Of a stretch of DNA of 8,034 bases, positions 5,811 to 8,034 are shown in pieces. Position 1 is the stretch's first letter. The number at the start of each line of letters is the position of its first letter. Position numbers and translations under genes: made by a program. This DNA is from Elusimicrobiota bacterium (GTDB lineage Bacteria > Elusimicrobiota > Elusimicrobia > Elusimicrobiales > Elusimicrobiaceae). The notes below the pieces were generated by a model, which did no database searches, was not told the DNA's origin, and saw only the letters and a program-made list of their open reading frames with translations. The stretch is taken from positions 1 through 8,034 of the forward strand of contig JAIRMX010000229.1 in the NCBI GenBank assembly GCA_031258375.1. The letters run 5' to 3'.

Positions 5811-6266
5811 TTATTTTTCTTTAACGCTTATCAAATAATCCCGCAAATTATCCATATCTTCCTTTTTTGCAAAAAAACGTTTCCGCAATAGTTCGTGTAA
5901 TTTTTCTAATCTGCGCACGGTCTCGCCGCTGACGGAATGCTCTATCTCGCAGGCTTCTTTTGCGGCAGTATTTTCGTCAATGAAAAGCAAACCGTTTAAA
6001 AATTGGAATAATATATCGTGTTTGCGCTGAATTTTATTTGCAACCTTCACTCCTTTCAAAGTTAAATCCACATAACCGTACTTTTCATGCGTGACGAGAC
6101 CGTTTTCGCCAAGCAGATTAATCGCGACGTTAACGCTTGGACTTTTAACGCCGAGAGCTTTTGCGATATCGCATATTCTTGCCACCTTTTTTTCTTTTAT
6201 CAAAGCCGCGATGGTCTCAAGATAATTCTCAAGCACCGCGCTTAGCTTATTAATCTTTTGCGCCAT
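5811..6266 (-). CDS. DtxR/MntR-family iron-dependent transcriptional repressor
   Basis: This is a 151-residue two-domain regulator without the C-terminal SH3 domain of full DtxR. The N-terminal winged helix-turn-helix (about 10-75) has ARICDIAKALGVKSPSVNVAINLL as the DNA-recognition part. The dimerisation domain carries His83, Cys106, Glu109 and His110, matching DtxR His79, Cys102, Glu105 and His106; the E-A-C-x-x-E-H pattern favours Fe(II) over Mn(II), since MntR has Glu at the Cys position. Asn14 sits where DtxR has Met10 and MntR Asp8, and Phe87 replaces the ancillary-site Glu83. AAGGA lies six bases before the ATG. Its position directly before the feo operon implies that it represses iron uptake and, from the operator over its promoter, itself. 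Metal choice is inferred. Confidence 0.92.
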   Translation of the reverse strand: MAQKINKLSAVLENYLETIAALIKEKKVARICDIAKALGVKSPSVNVAINLLGENGLVTHEKYGYVDLTLKGVKVANKIQRKHDILFQFLNGLLFIDENTAAKEACEIEHSVSGETVRRLEKLHELLRKRFFAKKEDMDNLRDYLISVKEK

Positions 6267-6288
6267 TTATATCCTTAAAAATATCCTT

Positions 6289-6307
6289 TTAGATTAGTTT
6301 AACATTT
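6289..6307. promoter_or_regulatory. DtxR/IdeR-type operator over the regulator promoter
   Basis: TTAGATTAGTTTAACATTT matches the DtxR/IdeR consensus TTAGGTTAGSCTAACCTWA at 13 of 19 positions by direct count, with the left half matching 8 of 9. It covers the -10 and likely start of the regulator gene, the usual place for repression. The consensus is from actinobacterial proteins, so exact agreement is not expected here. Confidence 0.5.
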
Positions 6308-6324
6308 TTATTCTAAACTATCAA
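6296..6324 (-). promoter_or_regulatory. Promoter of the dtxR-type gene
   Basis: On the minus strand TTGATA (6324-6319, 5 of 6 to TTGACA), a 17-base spacer, then TAAACT (6301-6296, 4 of 6) preceded by TG as in extended -10 promoters. The start would fall near 6289, about 23 bases before the ATG. Confidence 0.5.
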
Positions 6325-6370
6325 ATGAATACGGAGCGAAAATAATATATAAATTATCTTGGATATTTAC

Positions 6371-6376
6371 TATAAT
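6371..6376 (+). promoter_or_regulatory. Candidate -10 for cdsA (leaderless transcript)
   Basis: A perfect TATAAT ends eight bases before the cdsA ATG at 6384, and there is no Shine-Dalgarno sequence in between. Transcription starting 7-8 bases downstream would begin at the ATG. No clear -35 is seen at 17 bases (TATAAA). Confidence 0.35.
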
Positions 6377-6383
6377 ATTTTAT

Positions 6384-7199
6384 ATGTTACTTCCAAGAAT
6401 ATTTACAGCAATAATAGGTTTGCCGCTGATATTAATCGCGGTGCATTTTGGCGGCATATTTTACATGGCTTTTGTCGCTGCTATAATAATAATATGTCTT
6501 TACGAGTACGGCCTTATATTTCTGACCGCAAAAAAACCCGTCAGCCGCGTGTCTCTAATAATTTTCGGCGCGGTTATGACAGTTGCCGCGCTTGCCGGCA
6601 GACTGCCGCTTGAGATTAATTATCCTAGCAATATCTCCGGCTTTTTTATTTCTCTTGTTTTAGCGGGTATATTTTTTGTCGAAATTATTACTCCCAAACG
6701 TTCTATCGAGCGCGTCGCCAATACTTTACTCGGCGTTTTTTTAATCCCATGGACGCTTGCGCATCTTATCAATATAAGGCTGATAGAGCCTTACGGCGAG
6801 TACTTTACGTATATGATATTCATCGCCGTTTGGATAAGCGATACAATGGCCTATTTTGTCGGAAGACTTATAGGCAAACATCGTCTTAACGCCGAAGTCA
6901 GCCCTAAAAAAAGCTGGGAAGGGGCTGCGGCCGGTTTTATATTCGCCGTTGCGGCGGCTTTGCTGTGCAGGGATTTGTTTTTTCCCTGGTATATCACGTG
7001 GAAACAAGCCGCTTGCATAGGCGCGCTTGCGTCTTTCTTGGGTATTATTTCCGATTTGGCCGAATCGCTTATAAAACGCGGCGCGGACGTTAAAGATTCT
7101 TCCAATATACTGCCCGGTCACGGCGGTTTTTTGGACAGATTTGATTCTTTTCTTCTAATAGCCCCCGTTTTATATTACATAATAATCTGGATGATATGA
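6384..7199 (+). CDS. cdsA: Phosphatidate cytidylyltransferase (CDP-diacylglycerol synthase)
   Basis: This 271-residue integral membrane enzyme makes CDP-diacylglycerol from CTP and phosphatidic acid, the branch point for bacterial phospholipids. It has about eight hydrophobic helices. The family signature is complete at 228-254: S-L-I-K-R, then K-D at 237-238 and H-G-G-F-L-D-R-F-D at 246-254, with the metal-binding aspartates. Upstream, W150-ISDTMAYFVGRLIGKH and SPKKSWEG (173-180) are also conserved. MLLPRIFTAIIGLPLIL is the normal N-terminus of the family, so ATG 6384 is taken even though no ribosome binding site precedes it. The gene overlaps dxr by ATGA, the common cdsA-dxr pairing. It is divergent from the regulator gene and shares a 117-base promoter region with it. 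Confidence 0.96.
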   Translation: MLLPRIFTAIIGLPLILIAVHFGGIFYMAFVAAIIIICLYEYGLIFLTAKKPVSRVSLIIFGAVMTVAALAGRLPLEINYPSNISGFFISLVLAGIFFVEIITPKRSIERVANTLLGVFLIPWTLAHLINIRLIEPYGEYFTYMIFIAVWISDTMAYFVGRLIGKHRLNAEVSPKKSWEGAAAGFIFAVAAALLCRDLFFPWYITWKQAACIGALASFLGIISDLAESLIKRGADVKDSSNILPGHGGFLDRFDSFLLIAPVLYYIIIWMI

Positions 7200-8034
7200 A
7201 ACAAATAGTCATACTAGGCTCCACAGGATCCATAGGAGTATCCGCTTTAGACGTTATAGAGCGGCTCGGCCCGGATTACAGCGTGCTTGCAATAACCGGC
7301 AATAATAATACCGATTTGTTTTTACGGCAAATAAATACTTTTAAACCGGCTTACGCGGCGCTTTACGGCGAAGAAAACTATCAAAAAATCAAAAATTTTA
7401 TTCCGCCCTGCACAAAACTTCTCGAACCGGGAATAGAATCCATAGTATATCTTTCTATTTTACCCCAAGCGGATTTAATAATTAACGGTCTTGTGGGAGT
7501 AGTGGGTTTTGCGCCGCTTATAGCCGCGATAAAGGCCGGCAAAACTATCGCTTTGGCAAATAAAGAGCCCATAGTAATGGCCGGACGCGCGATAATGGAC
7601 GAATGCCGCCGCTGGAACGCGACGATAATACCCGTAGATTCCGAACCTTCCGCAGTTTTCCAGTCGCTTGAAAATGCCGACAGCAAATCTTATTTTAAAG
7701 CGGCGCAGGATATTTCCAGCGTACTTCTTACTGCTTCGGGCGGACCGTTTTTTAAATATAAAGGCGCGATGTCAAAAATAACGCCTCAGCAGGCTTTAAA
7801 TCATCCTCGTTGGAAAATGGGTAAAAAAATTACCGTAGATTCGGCAACGTTAATGAACAAAGGTTTTGAAGTCATAGAAATAATGCATATTTTTAATATT
7901 CCGCTTGAAAAAATCAAAATAATAATACATCCGCAGTCAATCGTTCATTCCGCCGTGGAATATAAAGACGGCGGCATTATCGCGCAAATGTCAAACCCGG
8001 ATATGCGCTTGCCCATACAATACGCCGTCACGTA
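7196..8034 (+). CDS. dxr: 1-deoxy-D-xylulose 5-phosphate reductoisomerase (3' truncated by window)
   Basis: The first 279 residues are present; full enzymes are near 380-400. DXR converts DXP to 2-C-methyl-D-erythritol 4-phosphate with NADPH and a divalent metal, the first committed step of the MEP isoprenoid pathway, in the cytosol. Visible motifs: NADPH-binding GSTGSIG (8-14), ANKE (121-124), PVDSE (146-150, metal ligands Asp148 and Glu150), TASGGPFF (179-186), NHPRWKMG (202-209), DSATLMNKGFEVIE (215-228) and HPQSIVHS (245-252). Two residues are unusual: NKEP where NKES is typical, and DSEP where DSEH is typical. ATG 7196 overlaps the cdsA stop by four bases (ATGA), indicating translational coupling. 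All other catalytic motifs are intact, so it is probably active. Confidence 0.96.
   Translation, partial: MKQIVILGSTGSIGVSALDVIERLGPDYSVLAITGNNNTDLFLRQINTFKPAYAALYGEENYQKIKNFIPPCTKLLEPGIESIVYLSILPQADLIINGLVGVVGFAPLIAAIKAGKTIALANKEPIVMAGRAIMDECRRWNATIIPVDSEPSAVFQSLENADSKSYFKAAQDISSVLLTASGGPFFKYKGAMSKITPQQALNHPRWKMGKKITVDSATLMNKGFEVIEIMHIFNIPLEKIKIIIHPQSIVHSAVEYKDGGIIAQMSNPDMRLPIQYAVT

Overview
The window looks like a chromosomal stretch of an anaerobic, AT-rich bacterium. The best lineage guess is Elusimicrobiota (Elusimicrobium/Endomicrobium-like). The guess rests mainly on the pilin-like gene at 262-786: its leader, its FTLIEMLVVVLIIGILAAIALPQY-type helix and its short C-terminal tail resemble the greatly expanded pilin-like families of that phylum. 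This is recognition from memory, not a database result.

Left part (1-1210): a short flank carries a strong CACGGGC/GCCCGTG hairpin and what may be a decayed 3' end of an IS605-type tnpB on the minus strand. Next come a terminator-like hairpin and a complete prepilin gene (minus). A 424-base gene-free gap follows, of which 897-1060 is almost entirely occupied by consecutive short hairpins. That array is the clearest structure not explained by genes. It could be a palindromic mobile repeat or a structured RNA.

Middle part (1211-6266, all minus): mnmE (tRNA U34 modification GTPase) is followed to the right by an iron-uptake cluster read right to left: dtxR-type regulator, feoA, a second longer FeoA with a His/Cys-rich N-terminus, feoB, and a 47-residue FeoB-associated Cys-rich membrane protein. 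Joins inside feoA-feoA2-feoB are overlapping (TAATG and ATGA). The regulator gene has a good promoter whose -10 is covered by a sequence close to the DtxR/IdeR operator, implying autorepression by Fe(II). The feoA leader can form a 14-bp helix that would bury the feoA Shine-Dalgarno sequence, so the iron operon may also be controlled at translation.

Right part (6384-8034, plus): cdsA (CDP-diacylglycerol synthase) and a 3'-truncated dxr (MEP-pathway isoprenoid synthesis) overlap by ATGA, the usual lipid/isoprenoid envelope gene pairing. cdsA may have a leaderless transcript, because a perfect TATAAT lies 8 bases before its ATG. The dxr product has two proline substitutions next to catalytic motifs.

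Most of the content is conserved housekeeping plus ferrous iron transport. The parts worth follow-up are the hairpin array, the feoA leader helix, the His/Cys-rich FeoA2 and the DXR substitutions.
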